Part shown: positions 9,373 to 17,484 of the stretch, piece by piece
Layout of the letters: the number at the start of each line of letters is the position of its first letter
Numbering within the stretch: position 1 is the stretch's first letter
Assembly (NCBI RefSeq): GCF_009696375.1
Contig: NZ_VUMD01000013.1
Location: 54,876-118,875, forward strand
Direction: 5' to 3'
Source of the DNA: Clostridium porci
Lineage (GTDB): Bacteria > Bacillota > Clostridia > Lachnospirales > Lachnospiraceae
Length of the DNA stretch: 64,000 nucleotides
Made by a program: the position numbers and the translations under genes
Notes under the pieces: model-generated
Told to the model about the DNA's origin: nothing
Database searches by the model: none
The model's input: only the letters and a program-made list of their open reading frames with translations

Positions 9373-9554
9373 AAGGCGTGTGACTGGCGGATCAGTGGGA
9401 AAACCACAGGGAGCACGCATAGGACAAAAAAGAGAGCCGGCCGCCTGGGCATGTGTTGATTCTCCCATAGGCAATTAGCCAAAGTCAAAGGTTTCTGACT
9501 TTGGCAGCTGTCTGAGGGAGCATTGGCATTGTGTACCTGGCAGCGGGCTTTTTT
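9373..9554 (+). promoter_or_regulatory. ZTP (pfl) riboswitch with terminator-type expression platform
   Basis: The two conserved halves of the pfl/ZTP aptamer are visible: GTGACTGGCG at 9379-9388 followed by the GGGAAAACCAC/GGGAGC helix, and the CCGCCTGGGCA segment at 9441-9451 that forms the pseudoknot. Downstream come a perfect 10-bp hairpin (GCCAAAGTCA/TGACTTTGGC, 9478-9505) and GGCAGCGGGCT at 9539-9549 ahead of TTTTTT. That last strand can pair with AGCCGGCCGCC at 9435-9445 (9 of 11 pairs), overlapping the conserved CCGCC, so ligand binding would block termination. ZTP/ZMP signals shortage of 10-formyl-THF; the two genes behind it use the AICAR/ZMP step, which fits exactly. Confidence 0.88.
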
Positions 9555-9598
9555 GCAAATATTAAAACCCTTTCACATACGAAAACGGAGGAGATGCT

Positions 9599-10312
9599 AT
9601 GAAACAGATTTCATTGGAACAGGAACTGAAACAGAATGCTTATCCAGGACGGGGGATTGTCATCGGACGATCAGAGGATGGAACCAGGGCGGTGGCTGCA
9701 TATTTTATTATGGGGAGAAGCGGCAACAGCCGCAATCGGATATTTGTAGAGGATGGTGAGGGAATCCGCACCCAGGCATTTGATCCTGCGAGGCTGGAAG
9801 ATCCAAGCCTGATTATTTATAAGCCTGTGCGTGTTCTGGGAAATAAGACGATTATAACCAATGGAGACCAGACAGATACCATTTATGATGGGATGGATCA
9901 CCAGATGACCTTTGAGCAGTCCCTTCGTTCCAGAACCTTTGAGCCGGATGCACCTAATTACACGCCCCGCATCTCTGGTATTATGCACATTGAAAAGGGC
10001 GGCTACAGCTATGCCATGTCCATTATAAAGAGCAATAACGGAAATACTGATTCCTGTCTGCGTTTTACCTATGCTTATGAAAATCCTGCATCAGGGGAAG
10101 GTCATTTTATTCATACCTATCTGCATGACGGAAATCCCCTGCCAAGCTTTGAGGGGGAGCCTAAGGCGATAGATATTACCGGTACAATTAATGAATTTAC
10201 CAATATGGTTTGGGAGAGTCTGAATGAGGAAAATAAGGTAGCTCTGTTTGTACGTTTTATCGACATAGCTTCTGGCGCCGTTGAGACAAGAATCAGAAAC
10301 AAAAATCAATAA
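9599..10312 (+). CDS. purO: PurO-type IMP cyclohydrolase
   Basis: 237 residues. Closes the ring of FAICAR to IMP, last step of de novo purine synthesis. The sequence (YPGRGIVIGRSEDG, AAYFIMGRSGNSRNR, NGDQTDTIYDGM, PNYTPRISG) resembles the PurO cyclohydrolase family rather than the N-terminal half of bifunctional PurH. GGAGGAGATGCT precedes the ATG. It is the first gene under the ZTP riboswitch and lies 18 bp before a stand-alone AICAR transformylase, so together they replace fused PurH. PurO was first described from archaea; bacterial homologues in Clostridia are commonly annotated this way. Confidence 0.83.
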   Translation: MKQISLEQELKQNAYPGRGIVIGRSEDGTRAVAAYFIMGRSGNSRNRIFVEDGEGIRTQAFDPARLEDPSLIIYKPVRVLGNKTIITNGDQTDTIYDGMDHQMTFEQSLRSRTFEPDAPNYTPRISGIMHIEKGGYSYAMSIIKSNNGNTDSCLRFTYAYENPASGEGHFIHTYLHDGNPLPSFEGEPKAIDITGTINEFTNMVWESLNEENKVALFVRFIDIASGAVETRIRNKNQ

Positions 10313-10330
10313 AGGGAGAGAGGTATTGCT

Positions 10331-11509
10331 ATGAGGGAACTGGAACTAAAGTATGGGTGCAATCCAAATCAAAAGCCATCCAGAATTTTCATGGAGGGGG
10401 GGAAGGAGCTTCCATTAACCGTTCTTTGCGGACGTCCCGGCTATATTAATTTTATGGATGCTCTTAACGGATGGCAGCTTGTAAAGGAGTTGAAGCAGGC
10501 TGCCGGACTTACGGCCGCTGCCTCCTTTAAGCATGTTTCTCCGGCTGGAGCAGCCCTTGGACTGCCTCTGGACGAAACCCTCAAGAAAATCTACTGGGTG
10601 GAGGATATGGGAGAGCTTTCTCCCCTAGCCTGTGCTTATGCAAGGGCAAGGGGAGCAGACCGGATGTCTTCCTTTGGCGATTTTATCGCCCTTTCCGATG
10701 AATGTGATGTGGCTACCGCTAACCTGATCAAGAGGGAGGTCTCCGACGGCGTTATTGCACCGGGATACGAAGCCGAAGCTTTGGCGATTCTTAAGTCCAA
10801 GAAAAACGGAAATTATAGCGTTATTCAGATTGATCCGGATTATGAGCCTGCTGCTATTGAGCGAAAGCAGATTTTTGGCATTACATTTGAACAGGGACAT
10901 AATAATCTGGAGATTAACAGGGAGCTTCTTAGGCATATTGTTACGGAAAACCGAAAGCTGCCGGATAGCGCAGAGCTTGATCTGATTCTTTCACTTATTA
11001 CTTTAAAATACACCCAGTCCAACTCCGTTTGCTATGCAAAAGGCGGACAAGCCATTGGCATCGGCGCAGGACAGCAGTCCAGGGTACATTGTACCCGGCT
11101 GGCAGGAAGTAAAGCGGATAACTGGTATCTGCGCCAGTCCCCCCAGGTGCTTAGCCTTCCCTTTGCGGACGGGATCAAGCGGGCTGATAGGGATAATGCC
11201 ATTGATGTTTATATTGGGGATGATTATATGGACGTGCTGTCTGAGGGCCGGTGGGAAAAGATATTTAAGGTAAAGCCGCCTGTTTTTACCAAGGAGGAGA
11301 AGAGGGCGTGGCTGGATACGATGACGGATGTGGCCCTGGGGTCCGACGCTTTCTTCCCATTCGGGGATAATATCGATCGGGCACACAAAAGCGGTGTTAG
11401 GTATGTGGCACAGCCGGGAGGCTCGCTGCGGGATGACCAGGTAATCGAAGCCTGCAATCAGTACGGCATGGTGATGGCGTTTACGGGTGTCAGATTATTT
11501 CACCATTAA
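10331..11509 (+). CDS. Stand-alone AICAR transformylase (PurH C-terminal-type)
   Basis: 392 residues. Transfers formyl from 10-formyl-THF to AICAR (ZMP). It shows features of the PurH transformylase half: KYGCNPNQKPSRIF, the AASFKHVSPAGAALG segment with the catalytic Lys-His, SDGVIAPGYE, IGIGAGQQSRVHCTRLAG, and the C-terminal SDAFFPFGDNIDRA and VAQPGGSLRDD. It lacks the N-terminal MGS-like cyclohydrolase domain of ordinary PurH, that job being taken by the preceding purO. GGGAGAGAGGTATTGCT precedes the ATG. A terminator follows at 11590. Confidence 0.92.
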   Translation: MRELELKYGCNPNQKPSRIFMEGGKELPLTVLCGRPGYINFMDALNGWQLVKELKQAAGLTAAASFKHVSPAGAALGLPLDETLKKIYWVEDMGELSPLACAYARARGADRMSSFGDFIALSDECDVATANLIKREVSDGVIAPGYEAEALAILKSKKNGNYSVIQIDPDYEPAAIERKQIFGITFEQGHNNLEINRELLRHIVTENRKLPDSAELDLILSLITLKYTQSNSVCYAKGGQAIGIGAGQQSRVHCTRLAGSKADNWYLRQSPQVLSLPFADGIKRADRDNAIDVYIGDDYMDVLSEGRWEKIFKVKPPVFTKEEKRAWLDTMTDVALGSDAFFPFGDNIDRAHKSGVRYVAQPGGSLRDDQVIEACNQYGMVMAFTGVRLFHH

Positions 11510-11589
11510 TCCGTAAGAAGAAGGGAGCAGAGCGGGCTGCGCCTTAGCCGGGCAGCTTCAAAATTGAATATCACCTGTCAGAGACAGAT

Positions 11590-11632
11590 CAAGCAGTAAG
11601 TCTGAAAGGATTTGCTGCTTGTTTGTTTTATT
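11590..11632 (+). terminator. Rho-independent terminator of the purine operon
   Basis: 13-bp stem CAAGCAGTAAGTC / GATTTGCTGCTTG (two G-U pairs) with a six-base loop, then TTTGTTTTATTT. Confidence 0.8.
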
Positions 11633-11691
11633 TGGAAATCCCCATAGCTGTACATGCAACCTATCAATCCGTTAAAAGAGGGGCTTATTGA

Positions 11692-11748
11692 GACAAATGT
11701 TAAAAAATTTGTCGAATTATGTAATGAAAATTTAAAATTTGTCGATAT
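11692..11748 (+). promoter_or_regulatory. Two Spo0A-box-like sites upstream of the chemoreceptor gene
   Basis: TTTGTCGAATT at 11708-11718 contains the perfect 0A-box core TGTCGAA; a second, TTTGTCGATAT, lies at 11738-11748, exactly 30 bp further on in the same orientation (about three helical turns). The first also forms an inverted repeat with GACAAAT at 11692-11698. The sites lie 90-130 bp before the MCP start in an AT-rich region. Motif match only; binding is not shown. Confidence 0.5.
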
Positions 11749-11840
11749 ATTAATAAAATAATAAATTTTTTATAAAAAGGAGAGGATGTAAGGGTTCTGA
11801 GGGAAACGGGTGTGCAAAAGGTGGAAAGGAGTAAAACAGG

Positions 11841-13496
11841 ATGAAGAAAAAATCGTTAACTAAGCTTTTGGCTGTATATTTCGGAGGAATTTTGCTTTCA
11901 GTAATTATATTGTCAGTAGTTACGGCTAGGGCATTTTTGCAAATTAGCTCTGTCAACCAAGAAGTACGTAAAGAAAATGCCTATATAAGCAAGTTGTATG
12001 AGGCCAAGATCGCCCACTATCAGTGGAGCAAGAATTTGAATAATGCGATTCACTACGGGAAAGAATTTACAGGAGCTATGGATCCCACAGCCTGTGGACT
12101 GGGTCAGTTAATATACAGCAATGAAGCTCAGGATGATATGATTTTAAAATCCCTTTCCTCTGACGTGGAGAACCTGCACAGGGAAATTCATACATCGGCA
12201 GAGACGATACTAAATCTGCTTAAAACAGATAAACAGAAGGCTATCTCTGTTTACACAGATGAGACAGAGCCCAGGATAGAGAAGCTGGTTTCCAGGCTGG
12301 ATCAGGCCATTGAGGAGGAAAATGCCAGCGGCCATCAGGTGGAAGAGAGATTTTACCAGGTTATTATCAGAGTTTCAGTCGTATGCGCAGCTGTTTTAGC
12401 GATCACTCTGACGGCATGTATCAAACTGTATCGCTTCCTGCGCAGAGAGGTCATACTCAACATCCAGAGCCTGGTGGTTCAGATAGAAAAGATCGCGGAG
12501 GGTAAGCTGCATCTGGATTTATCCACAGAGTGCAGAACCCAGGAGCTGGCTTCCATCAGAGACAACCTTGAAATTTCCTTGAAGGAGATTTTGCAGTATG
12601 TTGAGGCCATTGAAATGGGAATGGGAGAGTTTGCCAAGGGAAATTTTACCTGCGAATGTCCTGTTTCCTTCAAGGGAGATTTTGAGCTTATACAAACTTC
12701 TATCGAGTCGTTCCAGGAAAGGATGAACCAGACTCTTTCAAGTCTGGAAATGGCGGCAGAGCAGGTAGAAGCCGGGGCGAATCAGGTATCGGACAGCGCT
12801 CAGGCCCTCGCTCATGGAGCAGCGGAACAGGCAAGCAGCGTACAGGAGCTGTCAGCTACCATCACTGATATCTCTGATAAGCTGTCTCAAACTGCCGAAT
12901 ATTCCCAGAATGCAAATAACATTGGAAAAAAGACGGGAGATGCCGTTCGTCATAGTCAGGATGAGATGCGACAGATGCTAAAGTCCATAAAGGAGATGAG
13001 CGAAGCCAGCAAGAAAATACAGCAGATCATTAAGACAATCGAGGATATCGCTTTTGAGACTAATATTCTTTCGTTGAATGCGGCGGTAGAGGCGGCCAGA
13101 GCCGGATCTGCCGGTCAAGGGTTTGCGGTAGTAGCCGAGGAGGTGAGGAATCTGGCTCAGCAGTCTGCTGAGGCAGCAAAGGACACAGCCAATTTAATTG
13201 GAAATTCATTAAAGTATGTGGAAAGCAGTGAAAAGCTGGCTTCAAGCACAGGAGAGTCCTTTGAGAATGTGGCAAAGCATGTAGAGAAGATTTTGGATAT
13301 GCTGGACCGGATTGCGGAGGCGTCCAAGGAGCAGTCTGTATCGGTAGGCCAGATTTCCCAGGGGCTCGATCAGATTTCCGCAGTAGTTCAGACTAATTCT
13401 GCCACATCTGAGGAAAGTGCTGCTGCCAGTGAGGAGCTAAACGGTCAGGCAGGAATGATGAATTCCCTGGTGGGACAATTCCGGCTTAAAAAGTAG
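11841..13496 (+). CDS. Methyl-accepting chemotaxis protein
   Basis: 551 residues. Membrane chemoreceptor: TM1 at about 8-30, a four-helix-bundle-like sensor domain (about 31-170, with the [14 protein letters not shown] helix), TM2 at about 175-195, HAMP linker, and the cytoplasmic signalling domain. The hairpin tip [20 protein letters not shown] and [21 protein letters not shown] are the conserved kinase-control core that contacts CheA/CheW. No chemotaxis partner genes are nearby, so it is an orphan receptor whose ligand cannot be told. GGAAAGGAG precedes the ATG. Confidence 0.93.
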   Translation: MKKKSLTKLLAVYFGGILLSVIILSVVTARAFLQISSVNQEVRKENAYISKLYEAKIAHYQWSKNLNNAIHYGKEFTGAMDPTACGLGQLIYSNEAQDDMILKSLSSDVENLHREIHTSAETILNLLKTDKQKAISVYTDETEPRIEKLVSRLDQAIEEENASGHQVEERFYQVIIRVSVVCAAVLAITLTACIKLYRFLRREVILNIQSLVVQIEKIAEGKLHLDLSTECRTQELASIRDNLEISLKEILQYVEAIEMGMGEFAKGNFTCECPVSFKGDFELIQTSIESFQERMNQTLSSLEMAAEQVEAGANQVSDSAQALAHGAAEQASSVQELSATITDISDKLSQTAEYSQNANNIGKKTGDAVRHSQDEMRQMLKSIKEMSEASKKIQQIIKTIEDIAFETNILSLNAAVEAARAGSAGQGFAVVAEEVRNLAQQSAEAAKDTANLIGNSLKYVESSEKLASSTGESFENVAKHVEKILDMLDRIAEASKEQSVSVGQISQGLDQISAVVQTNSATSEESAAASEELNGQAGMMNSLVGQFRLKK

Positions 13497-13522
13497 AAGT
13501 ATTATTTCCTGATTTATCGTAG

Positions 13523-13660
13523 TTCCAATCAGTGGTTGTAGTCGGGAGTTTTGTTGGTGTGTTCATATACCATTTTGATATTTGGGCAGCCTTGCCTATA
13601 TTATCTGCAATCATTGGATTGCTTACTTTAAGAATAAAGTGTGGGGAAGCAGAAAGCTGA
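13523..13660 (+). pseudogene. C-terminal remnant of a small membrane protein (DUF1275/YoaK-like?)
   Basis: A 45-codon open stretch without a start, bounded by TAG at 13520 and TGA at 13658. It reads as two membrane helices (SVVVVGSFVGVFIYHFDIWA and ALPILSAIIGLLTLRI), resembling the last two helices of YoaK/DUF1275 proteins. Probably a decayed gene end in the 298-bp gap between the MCP and sigK. Family guess is weak; the absence of a start and of any ribosome binding site supports decay. Confidence 0.3.
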
Positions 13661-13794
13661 TGTATCACAGGGAGTGATATAACATGGAAAATGAAGTTTG
13701 TAATAAAATAGTACCAGCTTCTAAAAAGTTGTAAAAGCACTTGGCAAGCAGCCATCGCATAGAATAAGATTAAGAATATGCAGGGTGGCTATCG

Positions 13795-14424
13795 TTGAGG
13801 ACTTTTCTTAAACCGTTATCAGCAGCCGAAGAGAAGGAGTGCCTGGAACGTCTGAAGAAGGGGGATCAGGCAGCTAGGGATAAGCTGATAGAACACAATA
13901 TGCGTCTGGTCGCCCACGTGGTTAAAAAGTACCAGGGTTCTGATTACGACACGGAAGATCTGCTTTCCGTAGGCGCCATTGGCCTCATCAAGGCAGTAAA
14001 TACATTCAACGCAGACAAAGGTTCCAGGCTCGCCACCTATGCAGCCAGATGTGTAGAAAATGAGATATTAATGCTCCTGCGTGCTAGCAAAAAGTATTCC
14101 AGAGAGGTATCTCTTTTTGAACCCATTGGAGTAGACAAGGACGGGGAAACGGTAAGTCTGTTGGATGTAATCGAGATGGATAACAAGGAAACTCTGGATC
14201 AGATGATATTAAGCCAGGATGTAAAGGAGCTTTACGAAGCTTTTGAAACTTGCCTGACAGAGACGGAAAAAATGGTGCTTGGCATGCGCTACGGGCTTTA
14301 TAAGGGCAAGGAATATACCCAGCGTGAGATTGCCGGACAATTGGGGATCTCACGTTCTTATGTAAGTCGAATTGAGAAAAAGGCCATTGAGAAAATGCGG
14401 GCAGAATTTGCAAAGCACGGTTGA
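13795..14424 (+). CDS. sigK: Sporulation sigma factor, SigK type
   Basis: 209 residues, TTG start with AGGGTGG upstream. The N-terminus FLKPLSAAEEKECLERLKKG lines up with mature SigK of Bacillus. Region 2 shows LRLVAHVVKKY-like and GAIGLIKAVNTFNADKGSRL; the central EVSLFEPIGVDKDGE and region 4 YTQREIAGQLGISRSYVSRI are SigE/SigK-specific. SigK directs late mother-cell transcription of coat and cortex genes. Unlike B. subtilis it is uninterrupted by a skin element and has no obvious long pro-sequence. A CATAGAAT motif at 13757-13764 recalls a SigE -10 but no clear -35 was found. Confidence 0.88.
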   Translation: MRTFLKPLSAAEEKECLERLKKGDQAARDKLIEHNMRLVAHVVKKYQGSDYDTEDLLSVGAIGLIKAVNTFNADKGSRLATYAARCVENEILMLLRASKKYSREVSLFEPIGVDKDGETVSLLDVIEMDNKETLDQMILSQDVKELYEAFETCLTETEKMVLGMRYGLYKGKEYTQREIAGQLGISRSYVSRIEKKAIEKMRAEFAKHG

Positions 14425-14482
14425 GACGCAAAGGGTTTAAAGAAAATCAATAAAAAGTGTCAAAAGTTCAAAAGATTGTGCA

Positions 14483-14511
14483 TTGTATTATGAAAGATTT
14501 ACCATTATACT
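14483..14511 (+). promoter_or_regulatory. Putative sigma-A promoter of galE
   Basis: TTGTAT (14483-14488), 17-bp spacer, TATACT (14506-14511), about 80 bp before galE. Confidence 0.6.
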
Positions 14512-14520
14512 ATTGATAGC

Positions 14521-14550
14521 AGGCGGATTCAGGGATGACCTGTTCCGCCT
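14521..14550 (+). terminator. Hairpin in the galE leader
   Basis: AGGCGG and CAGG pair with CCTG and CCGCCT around a GATGA loop. Only a weak T run (TTGTTG) follows. It may be the sigK terminator, or a leader hairpin in the galE transcript since the promoter lies just upstream. Confidence 0.4.
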
Positions 14551-14589
14551 TGTTGCAGATAATCATATGTTCTTGAAGGAGGAGCGGCA

Positions 14590-15606
14590 ATGGCGATTTT
14601 AGTGACTGGAGGTGCCGGCTATATCGGCAGCCATACATGTGTGGAACTGCTGAATGCGGGTTATGACGTGGTAGTGGTGGACAATCTTTATAATTCCAGC
14701 GAAAAAGCGTTGGATCGGGTTGAGAAAATTACCGGTAAAGAGGTGAAATTCTATAAGGTGGATCTTCTGGATCAGGCGGCTCTTAGAGATGTATTTGACA
14801 GGGAGGATATAGAGTCAGTGATTCATTTTGCCGGTTTGAAGGCTGTAGGAGAGTCGGTACATAAGCCTCTGGAGTACTATCATAACAATATTACAGGAAC
14901 CTTGATTCTCTGTGACGAGATGAGAAAACATGGAGTGAAGGACATTGTGTTCAGCTCCTCCGCAACGGTTTATGGAGACCCTGCGGAGATTCCTATTACA
15001 GAGAATTGCCCAAAGGGTGAGATTACCAATCCCTATGGGCGGACCAAAGGCATGCTGGAGCAGATACTTACAGATTTACATACCGCAGACCCAGAGTGGA
15101 ATGTGGTACTTCTCCGGTATTTTAATCCCATTGGGGCTCATGAGAGCGGTTTGATTGGAGAAGATCCCAAGGGAATCCCCAACAATCTGGTGCCGTACAT
15201 TGCGCAGGTAGCCGTGGGCAAGCTGGAGCGCCTTAATGTATTCGGAGATGATTATGATACCCCGGACGGAACTGGCGTCCGAGATTATATCCATGTGGTG
15301 GATTTGGCAAAGGGTCACGTAAAGGCAGTGAAGAAGCTGGCTGATAAGGACGGAGTCAGCATTTACAACCTGGGCACAGGCGTGGGGTACAGTGTGCTGG
15401 ATGTTCTTCATGCATATGAGAAAGCCTGCGGCAAGACTTTAAAGTATGAGATTAAGCCTAGGAGAGACGGGGACGTGGCTATCTGCTATTCCGATTCTGC
15501 TAAGGCTGGCAGAGAGCTTGGCTGGAGGGCTGAGAAGGGAATTGAGGAGATGTGTGCGGATTCCTGGAGATGGCAGTCGATGAATCCTGAGGGGTATCGG
15601 GATTAA
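14590..15606 (+). CDS. galE: UDP-glucose 4-epimerase
   Basis: 338 residues, the standard length. Interconverts UDP-glucose and UDP-galactose with bound NAD. The Rossmann motif [10 protein letters not shown] is at the N-terminus, the catalytic SSSATVYG Ser and YGRTK Tyr/Lys are near residues 122-153, and the substrate loop RYFNPIGAH follows. GAAGGAGGAGCGGCA precedes the ATG. It stands alone between sigK and the accessory block and is followed by its own terminator; it is the last core gene before the 13.4-kb insertion-like region. Confidence 0.97.
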   Translation: MAILVTGGAGYIGSHTCVELLNAGYDVVVVDNLYNSSEKALDRVEKITGKEVKFYKVDLLDQAALRDVFDREDIESVIHFAGLKAVGESVHKPLEYYHNNITGTLILCDEMRKHGVKDIVFSSSATVYGDPAEIPITENCPKGEITNPYGRTKGMLEQILTDLHTADPEWNVVLLRYFNPIGAHESGLIGEDPKGIPNNLVPYIAQVAVGKLERLNVFGDDYDTPDGTGVRDYIHVVDLAKGHVKAVKKLADKDGVSIYNLGTGVGYSVLDVLHAYEKACGKTLKYEIKPRRDGDVAICYSDSAKAGRELGWRAEKGIEEMCADSWRWQSMNPEGYRD

Positions 15607-15680
15607 AGCGGGAGTAATTGTTCAAGTGCGGCTGAAAACAGTCAAACAATCCAGCCGAAAATAGAACAAAGTAAAACACA

Positions 15681-15725
15681 AGCAGAAGTATCAGGACTTA
15701 ACAATCCGGGTACTTCTGCTTTTCA
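15681..15725 (+). terminator. Rho-independent terminator of galE
   Basis: Perfect 10-bp arms AGCAGAAGTA / TACTTCTGCT around a 20-base loop, then TTTTC. Confidence 0.7.
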
Positions 15726-15751
15726 TTTTCCGGTTTTTCACTCCCGGTCCC

Positions 15752-15890
15752 ATCTGCCGTTTGCCCTCTGTTTTCTCTGCTTTTCAAAAGAGAAGAGAGC
15801 AAATAAGAAAGAAAAGCTGAAAAGGAAAACACCCGGAAGCAACGTATTTGCAAGGAAAATTCAAATCCAACACCAATACAAACAATTAAG
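15752..15890 (+). repeat. Dispersed repeat, copy 1
   Basis: About 139 bp that recurs in the same orientation at 29191-29333. The centre (AGAAAGAAAAGCTGAAAAGG onward, about 45 bases to AACGTATTT) is identical; flanks differ by small substitutions and indels. Noncoding, purine-rich, no ORF. The two copies bracket the accessory block that starts here. The remaining bases up to 16005 hold nothing I recognise. Confidence 0.75.
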
Positions 15891-16005
15891 ATTTACATAG
15901 GGACCAGAGGAAAGGACGAGAGAGAAGAAGCCCGGCTTGGCGCAATATGGGAAGAAGCAGAGAAAATACTGGAAGAAAAGCGGAGTTAGCGTGTGCGAAA
16001 ACACC

Positions 16006-16059
16006 GCGGCAAAAGGAGGCCGGGAGCACAACTTCATGCTCCTGGCCTACTTTCGCCGC
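16006..16059 (-). terminator. Long hairpin downstream of the fucosidase gene
   Basis: Nested arms: GCGGC..AAAG with CTTT..GCCGC outside, and AGGCCGGGAGCA with TGCTCCTGGCCT (one mismatch) inside. It lies 16 bp beyond the fucosidase stop on the minus strand; the T run after it is short (GTTTTC). Confidence 0.5.
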
Positions 16060-16075
16060 AGAATACCATCAGCAG

Positions 16076-17458
16076 CTAAGATCGTATAACAAAACAGTCT
16101 GCATATTCTCCGCCTGCGGCTGACTCCGGCGGCAGATGAAGGATCAGTGCGCCAAATTCGGTGGTATAGTCCACCGGTTCTCCAGTCCGCATGAGTGTTA
16201 CCGAGGCAATCTGTTTTTGGGGCTCCGGAAGGTGAAGGAAGAGCTTCGAAGGCAGGGATGCAGTCTCTTCGTAGAGGTAGAATGCATAAACGGTATCTTT
16301 CTTTGCCGTATACTTTACCCTGTTTTCATAATAGGGTGCCGTGATTTCTGTCTCATAGATGCCTTCTTTGTGGACGGCCAGCCATTTGCCCATATCTCTT
16401 AAAGAGGACAGGGCGGGCGCCGGCAGAAGTCCGTCCGGCTGAGGGGCCACATTGAGCGCCAGATTTCCGCCTTTTGATACGACATCCAGCAGCAGGTGTA
16501 CCAGCTGACGGCCGGACTTAAAGCAGTCTGTGTAATGGAAGGAAAATTTTTCACCGACCGTTGTGCACGTCTCCCACGGTACGAAGAGCGGCGCATCCGG
16601 GATTTCCTTTTCTGGTGTGATGATATTTTCATATTCGCCGCCTACGGTGCGGTCGCAGACAATCAGATGGGGCTGTGTGGTGCCGCGTATCTCTTTGACA
16701 ATCTCATTCAGACGGATATCCTGGCCTTCGTTCCCGGCGTTGACCCAGCCGCCATCCAGCCACAGCACGTCTACTTTTCCATAGTTGGAGGTCAGCTCGC
16801 GAAGCTGGGCGTGGGTATAATTTACAAATTCCTCCCACAGCTCCGGATGGTCTGTAACGGAATAGTTGATATTTCTGGTGGGCGCGGTGCCGAATGCCTT
16901 ATGCCAGTAGGCATCGCTGTGCCAGTCCGGCTTGGAGAAGTAGACGGAGATGGCCAGTCCCTGCTTTTTAAATTCCCGGTACAGAGCCCCGGTAATATCG
17001 GAATCCGGGTGAGAGGAGAAGGGGCAGGAGGGATCTGTTATTTTATAATCGGTGGTCTTCGTATCGAACATGCAGAAGCCGTCGTGGTGCTTGGTGGTGA
17101 ATAAAAGATATTTAAAGCCGCATTCTTTTGCAAATTCTGCCATGCGGTCCGGGCGGAATTTCACCGGGTTAAAGGTTTTATTGCAGTCGATATACTCCTG
17201 CTTGAAGGTCTCTATATCGGTCCAGTCTACATCCTTCTGAGACCAGCTGCCGTCTCCGTCGGAGAGGGGCCACGACTCATAGGTCCCCATCTGGCAGCCA
17301 GGCGCCCAGTGCATCATCAGGCCCAGCTTTAATCCCATGAACCATTCGAGATGCTCTTTTACGGCGGGCTCTTTTGGCGCTATATAGGTCTCTGCCGCCG
17401 AATAGCCGTGAATTCCATTTTTTACAATCCCATTCTTAACGATCGTTTTCTTTTCCAT
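16076..17458 (-). CDS. Alpha-L-fucosidase, GH29
   Basis: 460 residues, no signal peptide, so cytoplasmic. Hydrolyses alpha-L-fucosides such as those from mucin, milk or blood-group glycans. The barrel motifs MHWAPGCQMGTYESW, YLLFTTKHHDGFCMF and VDVLWLDGGW are those of GH29; the Asp in WLDGGW is the expected nucleophile. The C-terminal ~90 residues form the usual small beta-sandwich. Last gene of a minus-strand run yesN-yesM-fucosidase, 26 bp after the kinase gene, and opposite an ABC sugar importer. The context implies import of a fucosylated oligosaccharide and cleavage inside the cell. Confidence 0.9.
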   Translation of the reverse strand: MEKKTIVKNGIVKNGIHGYSAAETYIAPKEPAVKEHLEWFMGLKLGLMMHWAPGCQMGTYESWPLSDGDGSWSQKDVDWTDIETFKQEYIDCNKTFNPVKFRPDRMAEFAKECGFKYLLFTTKHHDGFCMFDTKTTDYKITDPSCPFSSHPDSDITGALYREFKKQGLAISVYFSKPDWHSDAYWHKAFGTAPTRNINYSVTDHPELWEEFVNYTHAQLRELTSNYGKVDVLWLDGGWVNAGNEGQDIRLNEIVKEIRGTTQPHLIVCDRTVGGEYENIITPEKEIPDAPLFVPWETCTTVGEKFSFHYTDCFKSGRQLVHLLLDVVSKGGNLALNVAPQPDGLLPAPALSSLRDMGKWLAVHKEGIYETEITAPYYENRVKYTAKKDTVYAFYLYEETASLPSKLFLHLPEPQKQIASVTLMRTGEPVDYTTEFGALILHLPPESAAGGEYADCFVIRS

Positions 17459-17484
17459 ATCAAAATTCTCCTTTTATTATTTTA

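Noticed and set aside
16496..17104. 202-codon plus-strand open frame opposite the fucosidase
   Set aside because: Antisense shadow of a clear GH29 gene, with no start signal or family match.
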